64,000 nt of DNA from Nocardia carnea. Its GTDB lineage: Bacteria > Actinomycetota > Actinomycetes > Mycobacteriales > Mycobacteriaceae. The DNA lies in contig NZ_JARWOV010000194.1 in assembly GCF_029868855.1 (NCBI RefSeq), positions 1-64,000 of the forward strand. Direction: 5' to 3'. The position numbers were made by a program, and so were the translations under genes. The notes beneath the pieces were generated by a model that saw nothing but the letters and a program-made list of their open reading frames with translations, did not search any database and was not told where the DNA came from. Shown here in pieces: positions 52,225 through 61,454 of the stretch. The number at the start of each line of letters is the position of its first letter. Position 1 is the stretch's first letter.

Positions 52225-52872
52225 ATGAGCGCATCTACGATCACTCGGTTGCAGCAGCATGGATTGGACGTGATATCCCTCGCCGCGATCGAGGAGATTT
52301 TCCCGATCGGATTTCGCCATCCCACCGAGGTGGCCGAACGGGCGATCGCTCTGCATGCACTGCTCGGTGTCATTTTCCACCCGAACCCCCGGGAAGTATC
52401 GGAATGGATCAGGGCGGAGGATTTCTACCAGGAGTTGACCGAACGAGAAAAGTGGGCTTTCTCGATCACCGAGTTGGCCGACGAAGAGATGCAGTGGCGG
52501 CAGGCTGCGCTGCAATCGAATCTGCTGACCTGGCGGGCCGAGTCCCTGTATGTCCTGCTGTGGGCGTCGGGAAGGATTCCGAACCTGCTCGAACCCGATG
52601 AGCGGATGGACGGCTCGATGGTCGTGGACCACTTGCCGGCATTGGGTGAACCCCTGCAACCGTTCATCCGGGAGTTCACCCTGCGCCCGCGGGAAGAGAT
52701 CCTCGCGGAACTGCACTATTACTTCTTTCTGGATGATTTCGAAGAAGAAATATTCGAGCATTGCGCGGAAACTGCCGGCGACTGGGAACCCATGCTGGTG
52801 GCAGAACGGCTCCATGCACTGCAGTGGATCGCCTCGGCCGACCGGCCGGAATGGGATGGCGCCGAAGAATGA
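52225..52872 (+). CDS. DUF4272-family protein
   Basis: 215 residues from ATG 52225 with GGAAAG upstream. It is acidic and helical; ELTEREKWAFSITEL and LTWRAESLYVLLWASGRI are the type of conserved blocks seen in DUF4272, ending with ALQWI and EWD. The function of this family is unknown; members occur near secretion or toxin-immunity loci in some bacteria, but no such partner is visible here. Its lower arginine content and AT-richer codons differ a little from neighbours. Confidence 0.6.
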   Translation: MSASTITRLQQHGLDVISLAAIEEIFPIGFRHPTEVAERAIALHALLGVIFHPNPREVSEWIRAEDFYQELTEREKWAFSITELADEEMQWRQAALQSNLLTWRAESLYVLLWASGRIPNLLEPDERMDGSMVVDHLPALGEPLQPFIREFTLRPREEILAELHYYFFLDDFEEEIFEHCAETAGDWEPMLVAERLHALQWIASADRPEWDGAEE

Positions 52873-52992
52873 CAGCAGGCGTCTGATCGCCCGCCGCTCC
52901 GATCTCCATCGATGGCCGGGTCGGCCGCACATGGCGCAATCTGTGGGGTGTATGTCGTTGACGCCATCCGCGGCACGGCGGAAGGTGGGGAT

Positions 52993-53973
52993 GTGCAGCA
53001 ACGCCGTGTCGTATTCGTCGTCTTCGACGATTTCCAAGCGCTCGATCTGGTGGGCCCCTACGAGGTTTTCCAGGGTGCCGGCGAGTACGACTGCAAGGTC
53101 GTGGCCTCTCGTTCCGGCTGCACCCGATCCGACAGCGGTTTACCGATAGGGGTGGACTGCGGGGTGGACGCGGTGGACCCGGCCACCGTGGACACGCTCA
53201 TCGTGGTCGGCGGACCTGGAGTCGAGCCCGCCTGTGACGATGCCCGTCTGATGCAATGGGTCCGGAACGCCGCGGGGGCCCGGCGCGTGGCCTCGGTATG
53301 CACCGGGGCGTTCCTGCTCGCCGCGGCGGGCGTGCTGGACGGGAAACGAGTCACCACGCATTGGGCGTTCACCGACCGACTCGCCCGCGAGTATCCCCGG
53401 GTCGGTGTCGACCGGGACCCGATATTCGTGCACGACGGAAACATCTGGTCTTCCGCGGGTGTGACCGCCGGAATGGATCTCGCTCTGGCCCTCGTGGAGG
53501 ACGATCTCGGCCGCCGGGTCGCCCTCGAACTGGCGCGCTACCTGGTGCTGTTCCTGCGCCGGCCCGGCGGGCAGACCCAGTTCAGCACAGCACTGTGGCG
53601 ACCACAGCCCGCCACCGACCCGGTGCGGGCGGCGGTGACGGCCATCCACGGCGAACCGGGCGCCCGGCACAGTATCGACGAACTCGCGGCACGGTCCGGG
53701 TTGAGTCCTCGTCACTTCCAGCGCCGCTTCACGGCCGAACTCGGTGTCGGCCCCGCGACCTACGTGGAACAGGTCCGGATCGAAGCGGCCCAAACCGCAC
53801 TCGTCGACGGCACGCCGGTCGACGTCGTCGCCCGGCGCTGCGGTTTCGGCACCGCCGAATCATTGCGCCGCGCCTTTCATCGCCGGCTCGGGATCTCCCC
53901 CTCGGACTACCGGGACCGATTCCGTTCCACCTCGGCCACCGCCGTCACGGCGCAATCCGCTACCTCTGTCTGA
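52993..53973 (+). CDS. GlxA-type regulator (DJ-1/PfpI domain plus AraC DNA-binding domain)
   Basis: 326 residues from GTG 52993, chosen because GGTGGGG lies just upstream; an in-frame ATG 27 codons earlier is less likely. The amidotransferase-like domain (about 1-185) has FVVFDDFQALDLVGPYEVF and the elbow VASVCTGAFLLAAAG. The AraC helix-turn-helix pair follows (SIDELAARSGLSPRHFQRRF, then RRCGFGTAESLRRAFHRRLG). Such proteins regulate amino-acid-derivative or stress genes. The downstream HD-domain gene is a plausible target. Confidence 0.88.
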   Translation: MQQRRVVFVVFDDFQALDLVGPYEVFQGAGEYDCKVVASRSGCTRSDSGLPIGVDCGVDAVDPATVDTLIVVGGPGVEPACDDARLMQWVRNAAGARRVASVCTGAFLLAAAGVLDGKRVTTHWAFTDRLAREYPRVGVDRDPIFVHDGNIWSSAGVTAGMDLALALVEDDLGRRVALELARYLVLFLRRPGGQTQFSTALWRPQPATDPVRAAVTAIHGEPGARHSIDELAARSGLSPRHFQRRFTAELGVGPATYVEQVRIEAAQTALVDGTPVDVVARRCGFGTAESLRRAFHRRLGISPSDYRDRFRSTSATAVTAQSATSV

Positions 53974-54079
53974 CCGGAACCGTCCTTTCCCGACGATATC
54001 GGCCGGTACCGGCAACCGGCCGTCCGCTGTCGTGCGATAACGCCTGTCCTCCGCTTTCCTCTCGCCCCAAGGAGTTCCC

Positions 54080-54724
54080 ATGTCCCTGGACCTACCGGCC
54101 TCCCCGCTGGCGCTCGCGGCCCGAACCGTGATCGACACCGAGCTGACCCCGGCCCTGCGCAATCACAGCATCCGATCGTTCCTGTTCGCCCGGGCCGCGG
54201 CCGCCGACCGCGGCCTCCGGGCGGGCGCGGACTACGACGAGGAAATCGTGTACCTCATCTGTGCCCTGCACGATATCGGTCTGGCCGAGGTAGCCAACGG
54301 TGACCAGCGATTCGAGGTCGACGGCGCCGACTACGCCGCCGAATTCCTGGAGTCCCGGGGCGTGACCGACGAGCGAGTCGACATCATCTGGGACGCCATC
54401 GCGGCCCACACCACCGGCCTCAGCAGCTCCCCCGTCTACCGGCGCCGCCGGCCTGCCGCCATCTGGGTCGCCGTCGACGGAATCGCCATAGATATCGGCG
54501 GCAGCGCCGATATGCTCCCCGCAGGTTACGCCGACCGGGTACATACGGACTATCCACGACTCGGCGGGATTCGTGCGCTGACGCACCTCGTCGAAGTACA
54601 GGCCGTAGCGAATCCCGCAAAGGCGCAACCGGGTTCGCTGCCCGGTGAGATCGTCCGGCTCACGCACCCCGAACTGGTACCCACCTGGCAGGACATCATC
54701 GCCGCCGCCGGCTGGGGGGACTAG
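54080..54724 (+). CDS. HD-domain protein, cyanamide-hydratase-like
   Basis: 214 residues from ATG 54080 after AAGGAG. The motif NHSIRSFLFA (His29) plus ICALHDIGLAE (His64, Asp65) is characteristic of Ddi2/cyanamide-hydratase-like HD proteins; further metal or substrate His is in IAAHTTG. These enzymes hydrate nitrile-like or act on isonitrile-like compounds, though many family members are uncharacterised. It follows the GlxA-type regulator on the same strand. Confidence 0.82.
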   Translation: MSLDLPASPLALAARTVIDTELTPALRNHSIRSFLFARAAAADRGLRAGADYDEEIVYLICALHDIGLAEVANGDQRFEVDGADYAAEFLESRGVTDERVDIIWDAIAAHTTGLSSSPVYRRRRPAAIWVAVDGIAIDIGGSADMLPAGYADRVHTDYPRLGGIRALTHLVEVQAVANPAKAQPGSLPGEIVRLTHPELVPTWQDIIAAAGWGD

Positions 54725-54792
54725 CCGCGCCCGGAGTACGAACCTACTCTCCCCCGTTCCATCGAACTGTTCCGAACAGTCAGGAGTCCGCC

Positions 54793-55128
54793 ATGACCGA
54801 TTCCGGTGTCACATTCATCAATGTCATCGAATTGCCTGCCGAAGCAGTCGACGATTTCCTCGTGCAATGGCACGAACGTGTCGCCCGTATGCGGTCCGCA
54901 CCCGGGTTCCGCGATGTCCGCCTGCACCGCGCACTCCTGCCGGATTCCCGTTTCCAGCTGGTCGATATCGCGCATTGGGATACCGCCGAAGACTGCCGCG
55001 CCGCCGGCGCCGACCCTGTGGTCACGGCCTCGGTGGCCGAAGCCGAGAAGACCGCCACCGCCCACCCCGGGCTCTATCGGGTCGTCGCCGAGATCGACTC
55101 GAGCACCGCTCGGCGAGAACCGCTGTGA
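54793..55128 (+). CDS. Antibiotic biosynthesis monooxygenase (ABM) domain protein
   Basis: 111 residues from ATG 54793 after a GGAG site. The ferredoxin-like ABM fold is indicated by VTFINVIELPAEAVDDFLVQ, the central RVARMRSAPGFRDVRLHRAL, and FQLVDIAHWD. Members are small cofactor-free monooxygenases, haem-degrading enzymes or quinone-modifying proteins; the substrate here is unknown. It converges with the carboxylesterase gene. Confidence 0.8.
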   Translation: MTDSGVTFINVIELPAEAVDDFLVQWHERVARMRSAPGFRDVRLHRALLPDSRFQLVDIAHWDTAEDCRAAGADPVVTASVAEAEKTATAHPGLYRVVAEIDSSTARREPL

Positions 55129-55193
55129 GCCGATCACCCGCGTCGTCACGGCGGCCGACTCAGGTGGATCTCCGGCAACTGCCGGCGGCCACG

Positions 55194-56609
55194 CTACTCG
55201 GCAAAGTAGTGCATTTCCGATGGGCGCCAGCCAGGGTCGCCGGTATGCGCGAAATCCACCCAGGCCCGGTGCATCTGCACGGCGAGCGCGGTGGGAGGTT
55301 CGGCCGGGCCGAGCAGACCACGTGCGCCGCGTAGCGCGGGCAGGTCCAGGCAATCGAATACGAAAGGGAGCTCCACAGTGTGGGCGGCCCCCAGCTGCCC
55401 GTCCGAGGCGGTGGATTGCCAGGCGAATTCATAGGTGTAGGTTGATCCCCGGCCCTGGCGGGTATGAGCTTCGGCGAGACGTCGGCTCCCGGTACCGAAA
55501 AGGGCGTCGCCGAGGACAGCCGAACGCAGTTCCGCGCCGTTCGCCGACGGGCGCAACGCCCGATAGCTCGCTATCAGCGCGGCGGGGTCGGCGCTCACTT
55601 GCGCGGCGAGGTGATGGAGGTCTGCCTCGGACGACCGAGCCGATTTCCCTTCCGGCGCAATATAGAGATTGCCCTCCTCGGTGTTCGTGCCGATGATCAG
55701 CGTCACGTCCGCCGAAGCACCGGTTGCCACCGTATCCGCCGGCTGAGTCTCCAGTACGAGGCTGAAGGGGCTCAGTCCGACGAGGGGATCGAACCGCGTG
55801 CCAGAACGTAGATCCAGGCCTGTGAGTTTCGGCACGAGATCGACGAGTTCGTCATCGGGGACCTCGGCGAAGCACGCGCACGTCGGCTCTGTTCCGAGGG
55901 CGGCGGCCGCCGCCTGCGTCACCTTCGCGGCCTGGTCGGGTGAAAACGCACCCAGACCACTACCACTCTGCAGGATGGCCCGGTGGAACAGGCCCGCCGC
56001 CTCGGGAGTCGCCAGGACTCCCGCGACGATCGTCGCACCCGCGGACTGACCGAACAGTGTGACGTTGCCCGGGTCGCCCCCGAACGCTTCGATATTTTCT
56101 CGCACCCAGCGCAGTGCGGCGACGATATCGAGCAGTCCGCGGTTGGCCGGAGCGCCGGGCAGATCGAGAAAACCGGTGACACCCAGCCGATAGTTGACGG
56201 TCACCAGTACGACTCCGTCGCGGGCAAAGGCAGTGCCGTCGTAGAGCGGGGCGCGGGTGGAGCCGCTGACGAATCCGCCGCCGTGCACGAACACCATCAC
56301 GGGGCGGCGGCGGGCGGCGGGCGGTGCCCATACGCTGACCGTCAGATAGTCGGCACCGGGAACCCATCCAGGTCCGAAATAGGGTGACATATCGAGGTTG
56401 CCGAAGCCGCCGCGCCGCGCTTGGGGCGCGGTCGGCCCCGGTTGGGTCGCGTCGCGGATACCGCGCCACGGTGTGTGCGGCGCGGGTTCGGCGAACCGCG
56501 CGGAACCGGTCGGCGCGGCGGCATACGGAATGCCGAGGAATACGCGGGCGACACTGCCGGAGCGGCCGCGGACCGCTCCGGCAGTGGTGGTGACGACGGT
56601 GTCGGACAT
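55194..56609 (-). CDS. Type B carboxylesterase
   Basis: 471 residues from ATG 56609. The N-terminal VRGRSGSVARVFLGIPYA, oxyanion hole FVHGGGFVSGS and nucleophile elbow GQSAGA (Ser189) are classical for type B esterases; the acid is probably in GTNTEEGN and the His in AAHTVELPF. No signal peptide, so cytoplasmic. It follows the metallo-beta-lactamase-fold gene by 61 bp on the same strand, and both are divergent from an XRE regulator. Confidence 0.92.
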   Translation of the reverse strand: MSDTVVTTTAGAVRGRSGSVARVFLGIPYAAAPTGSARFAEPAPHTPWRGIRDATQPGPTAPQARRGGFGNLDMSPYFGPGWVPGADYLTVSVWAPPAARRRPVMVFVHGGGFVSGSTRAPLYDGTAFARDGVVLVTVNYRLGVTGFLDLPGAPANRGLLDIVAALRWVRENIEAFGGDPGNVTLFGQSAGATIVAGVLATPEAAGLFHRAILQSGSGLGAFSPDQAAKVTQAAAAALGTEPTCACFAEVPDDELVDLVPKLTGLDLRSGTRFDPLVGLSPFSLVLETQPADTVATGASADVTLIIGTNTEEGNLYIAPEGKSARSSEADLHHLAAQVSADPAALIASYRALRPSANGAELRSAVLGDALFGTGSRRLAEAHTRQGRGSTYTYEFAWQSTASDGQLGAAHTVELPFVFDCLDLPALRGARGLLGPAEPPTALAVQMHRAWVDFAHTGDPGWRPSEMHYFAE

Positions 56610-56670
56610 CTGAGTTCTCCTGTCGAGCGAGAAGGTTGCGTAAACGGCTGCCCCCATGGGCTTTTCCGGA

Positions 56671-57573
56671 TCAGAGGCGCGGGAACGGTGCCCACTTCGC
56701 GATGTCGAACCGGTCGCCGTTCCGGACGATTTCGGCTCCGCCGTGCCCACCGAGATGGGCGGGGAATACGAGAGTCCGGGTGTCGGCGGCCTTGCCGAGC
56801 AGTCGCCGGCGGGTAGCCCTGGCCTGTGCCTGGTCCTCACAAAAGCAGCTGTTCGTATGCGGCTCGACGAACTGCAGAGCGGTATGCAGCAGGTCGCCGA
56901 CGAACAGCGCACGGTCGGTACCCGATTCCAGGGTGAGCACCGAGGATCCGGGAGTATGCCCCGGCGCGAGGTCCAGCCGCAGGTTGGCGTCGATTCGGTA
57001 ACTGTCGTCCCACAGCAGGGTGCGGCCGGCCCGGTGTACCGGGGCGACGCTGTCCTCGAAGACATTCTGGTTGCCCCGGCCCAGTTTCGGCCGGTGACCG
57101 TTGGCCGGGTTCCAGAAGTCGAAATCGCGGCGGGGCATGAGATAGGTGGCGTTGGGGAAGGTCGGTACCCAATCGCGGTCCTGGAGATAAGTGTTCCAAC
57201 CCACGTGGTCGACGTGCAGATGGGTGTTGATCACCAGGTCCACATCGTCGGGTCGTACTCCGGCGGCCGCCAGGTTGCCGAGGAAATCGGTGTTCAGATG
57301 GCTCCAGACCGGGGAGTACGGCCGTTCCTTGTGGTTTCCCACGCCGGTATCGATCAGGATCGTTCTGCCTTCGCTGCGCAGCAGCCAGGTCTGGATTGCC
57401 GAAACGCAATGGTTGGTCTCGGGATCGAGGAAATCCGGGGCGAGCCAGGGCGCATGCTCCGCCCATGCCCCCGCGGGACTGTCGGGAAAGAAGGTCTCCG
57501 GTGACATCTCGACCGAACCGAAGTACTCCATGACCCGGGTGATCGTGACGTCACCCAATACGATGTCGTGCAT
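56671..57573 (-). CDS. Metallo-beta-lactamase-fold hydrolase
   Basis: 300 residues. The zinc motif is THLHVDHVG (His118, His120, Asp122, His123), with further ligands in LAPGHTPGS, FVGDLLHT and FPAHLGGHG. It belongs to the glyoxalase II/lactonase-like branch, to which quorum-quenching and AHL-lactonase-like enzymes also belong. With the downstream esterase it suggests breakdown of an ester or lactone. First gene of the minus-strand pair controlled by the divergent regulator. Confidence 0.88.
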   Translation of the reverse strand: MHDIVLGDVTITRVMEYFGSVEMSPETFFPDSPAGAWAEHAPWLAPDFLDPETNHCVSAIQTWLLRSEGRTILIDTGVGNHKERPYSPVWSHLNTDFLGNLAAAGVRPDDVDLVINTHLHVDHVGWNTYLQDRDWVPTFPNATYLMPRRDFDFWNPANGHRPKLGRGNQNVFEDSVAPVHRAGRTLLWDDSYRIDANLRLDLAPGHTPGSSVLTLESGTDRALFVGDLLHTALQFVEPHTNSCFCEDQAQARATRRRLLGKAADTRTLVFPAHLGGHGGAEIVRNGDRFDIAKWAPFPRL

Positions 57574-57646
57574 ATTCCGCTCCCGTTGCCGGCTACTGAC
57601 TGTCTCAGCGTGCGATCACCGCGGCCGGGCGCACCAGACCCGCTTC

Positions 57647-57671
57647 TGCCTATCCCCCGCAGGGACAGGCA
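57647..57671. promoter_or_regulatory. Inverted repeat, probable operator between XRE/MmyB-type regulator and hydrolase operon
   Basis: TGCCTATCCC (57647-57656), spacer CCGCA, GGGACAGGCA (57662-57671): 9 of 10 arm positions pair. It lies 31 bp upstream of the regulator start and 74 bp upstream of the hydrolase start on the other strand, fitting a shared operator. Confidence 0.65.
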
Positions 57672-57701
57672 CACCTGCCGAGCGCAGTGGACACTGGTCA
57701 T

Positions 57702-58586
57702 ATGAGTGATTCCGGCCGGTTGGGTGAATTTCTGCGGGCGCGGCGGGCGCGGCTGCGGCCGTCGGACGTCGGCCTGCCGGAGTTCTCCGAACGGCGACGG
57801 GTGACCGGGTTGCGCCGGGAGGAACTGGCACAATTGGCGGGGGTCAGCGCGTCGTACTACACCCGGCTGGAACAGGGTCAGTCACGCCGTGCCTCCGATT
57901 CCGTCCTCGACGCGCTTGCCGATGCGTTACAGCTCGACGCGCACGAGCGCGCGCATCTGCACCGGCTCGCCGCGCAACCCCGGCAACCCCGGCGCAGGCC
58001 ACCGCCCGAACAGCTCCACCCCATGACGGGCGATCTACTGCGGGCGCTGCCGGACGTGCCGGCGCTGGTACTCGGTCGCCGAACCGACATCCTGGCCTGG
58101 AATCGGCTGGGCCACGCGCTGCTCGCCGGGCATATCGATTCCACCGCGCCGGATCGCGCCGCGGACCGGCCGAATCAGGCCCGGATGCTGTTCCTCGACC
58201 CACATACCCGCGAACTGTATGTGGACTGGCGGCGAAAGGCCCGCGCAGTCGTCGGTCAGCTACGCCTCGTCGCCGGACGTCATCCCGACGACGCGCAGCT
58301 CGCCGCCCTCATCGGGGAACTGTCGATGAAGAGCCGGGAGTTCGTAGAACTCTGGAGCGACCACCGGGTCAAACCGTGTGAGGCGGACGGCTACGATCTG
58401 CGGCATCCACTGGTGGGCACGCTCACCGTCACCCAGCAGGTCCTCACCCCGGCGCGCTCGCCGGAGCAGTCCCTGGTGATCGTCACCACCTCCGCGGGAT
58501 CCGGCGCAGCGGACAGTCTCGAGCTGCTGGCCCGCTCCGTGAACGCATCGGCCACTGCCCCCGACCGCATCGCTGTACACGAATAG
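57702..58586 (+). CDS. XRE regulator with MmyB-like ligand domain
   Basis: 294 residues from ATG 57702 (MSDSGRLGEFLRARRARLRP). The helix-turn-helix has VTGLRREELAQLAGVSASYY and TRLEQG (about 30-60), the standard MmyB-like family signature. The C-terminal PAS-like MmyB domain (about 110-280) binds fatty-acid-like ligands in characterised relatives; its PALVLGRRTDILAWN segment is typical. It is divergent from the MBL/esterase pair, with an inverted repeat between, and probably represses them until its ligand appears. Confidence 0.9.
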   Translation: MSDSGRLGEFLRARRARLRPSDVGLPEFSERRRVTGLRREELAQLAGVSASYYTRLEQGQSRRASDSVLDALADALQLDAHERAHLHRLAAQPRQPRRRPPPEQLHPMTGDLLRALPDVPALVLGRRTDILAWNRLGHALLAGHIDSTAPDRAADRPNQARMLFLDPHTRELYVDWRRKARAVVGQLRLVAGRHPDDAQLAALIGELSMKSREFVELWSDHRVKPCEADGYDLRHPLVGTLTVTQQVLTPARSPEQSLVIVTTSAGSGAADSLELLARSVNASATAPDRIAVHE

Positions 58587-58701
58587 CGAATGTCTCGGTC
58601 GGCGCTGATCGTCGAGACGACGGGTCGGCCGCGCGGCGACAGCGCTGGGGTTGCGCAGGCACGGGCTGCGGCTTTCGGTGTTCCGCTTCTTTCTGGTCGG
58701 G

Positions 58702-59505
58702 CTAGTCAGGAATGGCTCCGAGACTCATGTTGGCTATGGTCCCGGCGATGCCGCTTGCCCGATCCGAGGCGATGAACGCCACGACCTCGGCCATCTCCTG
58801 GAGAGTTGGCAGGCGCTTGCGGTGAGTTCGCTCCGCGACCATGTGCTGGAACTGCTCGCGGGTGATGCCATGCGCCTCGGCATGAATGCCGAAGACCTCT
58901 TCGATCGTGCCGCTGTCGGGCATGCCCTGCGTCCGGACGCCCGCCACGCGGACGCCGTGCGGCGCAAACTCGACCGAGAGGTCCCTGATCAGTGCCTCCT
59001 CGGCCGCCATGGCCACGGCCACACCGCCCATAAGGGGATTGGCGATGCGCGAGGGGATCGAGGTCACCGTCATGATCACGCCCGAGCCTTTGGCCGTCAT
59101 GTGCCGGCCGGCAAGGCGCGCGGTCAGGAAGTTGGCGCGCACGTGCTCGGTGATGGGCCGCATGAAGTCCTCGACCGCGAGATCGGCGAGCGGTACGCCC
59201 TGCAGCGTGGTGTTGCGCAGCCCGACGGCGTTGAACGAGATGTCCACACCGCCCGCCTTCTCGATCACCGCGTCGAGGTGTTCTGCCACAGCCGTCTCGT
59301 CGAGAGCGTCGACCTGCGTCGCCTCGGCCGCGCCGCCTCCGGCGGCGATCTCCTCGGCCACTGTCTCCACCCTCGAGGCGGTACGTCCGGCGAGAAAGAC
59401 CCGGGCCCCCTCGCGCGCGAACGTACGGGCGACGGCGTGGCCAACGGCGCCGCCGGCTCCGTAGATGACGGCGTTCTTGTTCTCGAGCAGCAAATTCGTG
59501 CTCAT
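58702..59505 (-). CDS. SDR-family protein lacking the catalytic Tyr and Lys
   Basis: 267 residues. The fold is that of a classical SDR: GAGGAVGHAVARTF at the cofactor site, ISFNAVG in place of NNAG and a Ser in TVTSIPS. Where YxxxK is expected the protein reads VAVAM (in NPLMGGVAVAMAAEEAL), so both Tyr and Lys are missing while the following helix aligns normally. It may bind nucleotide without the usual chemistry. It is followed downstream (lower coordinates) by an intergenic gap and preceded by a canonical SDR gene on the same strand. Confidence 0.85.
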   Translation of the reverse strand: MSTNLLLENKNAVIYGAGGAVGHAVARTFAREGARVFLAGRTASRVETVAEEIAAGGGAAEATQVDALDETAVAEHLDAVIEKAGGVDISFNAVGLRNTTLQGVPLADLAVEDFMRPITEHVRANFLTARLAGRHMTAKGSGVIMTVTSIPSRIANPLMGGVAVAMAAEEALIRDLSVEFAPHGVRVAGVRTQGMPDSGTIEEVFGIHAEAHGITREQFQHMVAERTHRKRLPTLQEMAEVVAFIASDRASGIAGTIANMSLGAIPD

Positions 59506-59521
59506 GTGTCCGCCCTTTCCG

Positions 59522-60244
59522 TTACGGGTTCTGTGCCGCGGAAATCAGCGCCGCGTTCTCGTGTTCGAGCGCCTTGACCGTGCCGCCGTTCCAGCCGTCG
59601 GCGAACGCCTGCGAGAAGGGGTCGGGGAAGATTTCGTCGTGCCCCTTCTCCACTCCGTCGAAGATGGCTCGGGCAACTGACGATGGTGAGGCCTTCGGGA
59701 TCGGGAGATCGCGCACCATATCGGTGTCCACGGGGCCGGCCGGCACGGCGTGGACATGTACGCCCTGACCGGCGAGGGTGGCACGCAGGGACTGTGTCAT
59801 GGAGAACGCGGCGGCCTTGGAGATCGAGTAGCCGGGACTGACCGGCAGTGCCGCCAACGCCGCCATCGACACCACGTTGACGATCGCGCCCCGCGACTCG
59901 ATGAGCCGGGGCAGGAAGGCCTGTGTGACGCCGTACGGGCCGAAGAGGTTGACCGCGAGATACTGCTCCAGGGCGGCGCGATCAGCGAGGTCTTCGTAGC
60001 CGCCCAGGCCCGCATTGTTTACGAGGACATCGAGCGAAGCAACGGCCTCGCCGGCGGCCGCGATCTGTTCGGCGTCGGTCACGTCCAGGATCAGGGGCGT
60101 GACGCGCTCGTCGGGGTGAGTCAGGGGCTGCCGTGTGCCTGCGTAGACCCGTGTGGCGCCCCTGCTCAGGGCTTCGTCGACCAAAGCCCGTCCGAGGCCT
60201 CGGTTGGCTCCGGTCACCAGAACCGTTTTGTCCGCGAGAGTCAT
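59522..60244 (-). CDS. Short-chain dehydrogenase/reductase
   Basis: 240 residues from ATG 60244. Motifs TGANRGLG (about 11-18), NNAGLGG and YSISKAAAF (YxxxK) are complete, so it should be an active NAD(P)-dependent oxidoreductase. It is 16 bp upstream of the SDR that lacks the catalytic pair, so the two are probably co-transcribed. It is divergent from the SigG-like sigma factor gene. Confidence 0.88.
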   Translation of the reverse strand: MTLADKTVLVTGANRGLGRALVDEALSRGATRVYAGTRQPLTHPDERVTPLILDVTDAEQIAAAGEAVASLDVLVNNAGLGGYEDLADRAALEQYLAVNLFGPYGVTQAFLPRLIESRGAIVNVVSMAALAALPVSPGYSISKAAAFSMTQSLRATLAGQGVHVHAVPAGPVDTDMVRDLPIPKASPSSVARAIFDGVEKGHDEIFPDPFSQAFADGWNGGTVKALEHENAALISAAQNP

Positions 60245-60401
60245 GTGTGCTCCTATCGGGCGAATATGAACCGTCGATGGTGCAGACCCTCCGACCCCGA
60301 GAGAATGGGCGGGCATGGAGCGCCCAGTTTGCGGCCCGGGCAGTGTCACCACACAGAGAAGACCGACAGCGGCGAGCCTGACCAGGTAGGGGTGATGACA
60401 C

Positions 60402-61415
60402 GTGACCGTGAGCGACCTGATCGCAAGGGCGCGGGCCGGGGACGACGAGGCGTTCCGGCAGCTGACCGAGCCGCACCGCCGGGAGCTGCACCGACACTGC
60501 TATCGGATGCTCGGCTCGTTCCAGGACGCCGAGGACGTGCTCCAGGACACGCTGCTCGCGGCGTGGCGCGGTCTCGACCGGTTCCAAGGGCGTTCCTCGA
60601 TCCGCACCTGGCTGTATCGGATCGCCACCAATCAATGTCTCAACGCGCTCCGCTCGGCCGCCCGGCGCCCGGTGAAGGAGTGGGATGTGCCCGAGATCGA
60701 ACCCCCGGAGCCGACCCGGCGTGGCGAGGTGGTGTGGCTCGAGCCGTATCCCGACGCGCTCCTCGCTCCTGCGATCGCCATGCCGCTCGGCCCGGAAGCC
60801 CGCTATGAGCAGGCCGAGTCCATCTCGTTGGCTTTCATCACCGCGCTGCAGATCCTCCCCGCGCGCCAGCGCGCCGTGTTGATCCTGCGCGAGGTGCTCG
60901 GATACCCGGCAGCCGAGGTCGCGGATATGCTCGACGCGACGGTCGAATCGGTCAACAGCGCCCTCAAACGAGCACGCGCCACGCTGCAACGGCGACTCCC
61001 GTCGAGTACGGATGCCGATTCGCCGCCCGCGCCCGCCTCACCCGCCGAACAGGCACTCGTAGCGAGGTTCGCCCGGGCCTACGAATCCGGTGATATAGGT
61101 GCCTTGGTCGCCCTACTCACCGACGACGTTCACATCTCCATGCCGCCTATGCCGCTCGAATATGTCGGCCGCGACGCCGTCGCCGGCTTCTACGCCGCGC
61201 TCATGACCGCCGACCGGACGTACCACATGGTGCCGACGCGGGCCAACGGCCAACCGGCATTCGGGACCTATTTGCGCTCGGCAACCGACGGTATCCGGCG
61301 CGGTACCGGACTTCTCGTCCTCACGCTTGCCGGCGAAGGGATCAGTGCCGTGACCCGTTTCGACAACAGCGTATTCCCGCGGTTCGGGCTCCCCCGAGCC
61401 CTTCCCCACCGCTGA
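60402..61415 (+). CDS. SigG-like ECF sigma factor with SnoaL-like C-terminal domain
   Basis: 337 residues from GTG 60402 after GGGGTGA. Sigma region 2 (HCYRMLGSFQDAEDVLQDTL) and region 4 (LPARQRAVLILREVLGYPA) are clear, joined by the WLEPYPDALL linker that marks the SigG/TIGR02960-type (ECF56) family. The C-terminal 120 residues resemble an NTF2/SnoaL-like domain (FARAYESGDIGALVALLTDD), thought to replace an anti-sigma factor as the internal regulator. It is divergent from two SDR genes, plausible targets. Confidence 0.9.
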   Translation: MTVSDLIARARAGDDEAFRQLTEPHRRELHRHCYRMLGSFQDAEDVLQDTLLAAWRGLDRFQGRSSIRTWLYRIATNQCLNALRSAARRPVKEWDVPEIEPPEPTRRGEVVWLEPYPDALLAPAIAMPLGPEARYEQAESISLAFITALQILPARQRAVLILREVLGYPAAEVADMLDATVESVNSALKRARATLQRRLPSSTDADSPPAPASPAEQALVARFARAYESGDIGALVALLTDDVHISMPPMPLEYVGRDAVAGFYAALMTADRTYHMVPTRANGQPAFGTYLRSATDGIRRGTGLLVLTLAGEGISAVTRFDNSVFPRFGLPRALPHR

Positions 61416-61454
61416 TTTCTGCCAACAGCCGCCTCCCACGAACCCCGCGCCACT

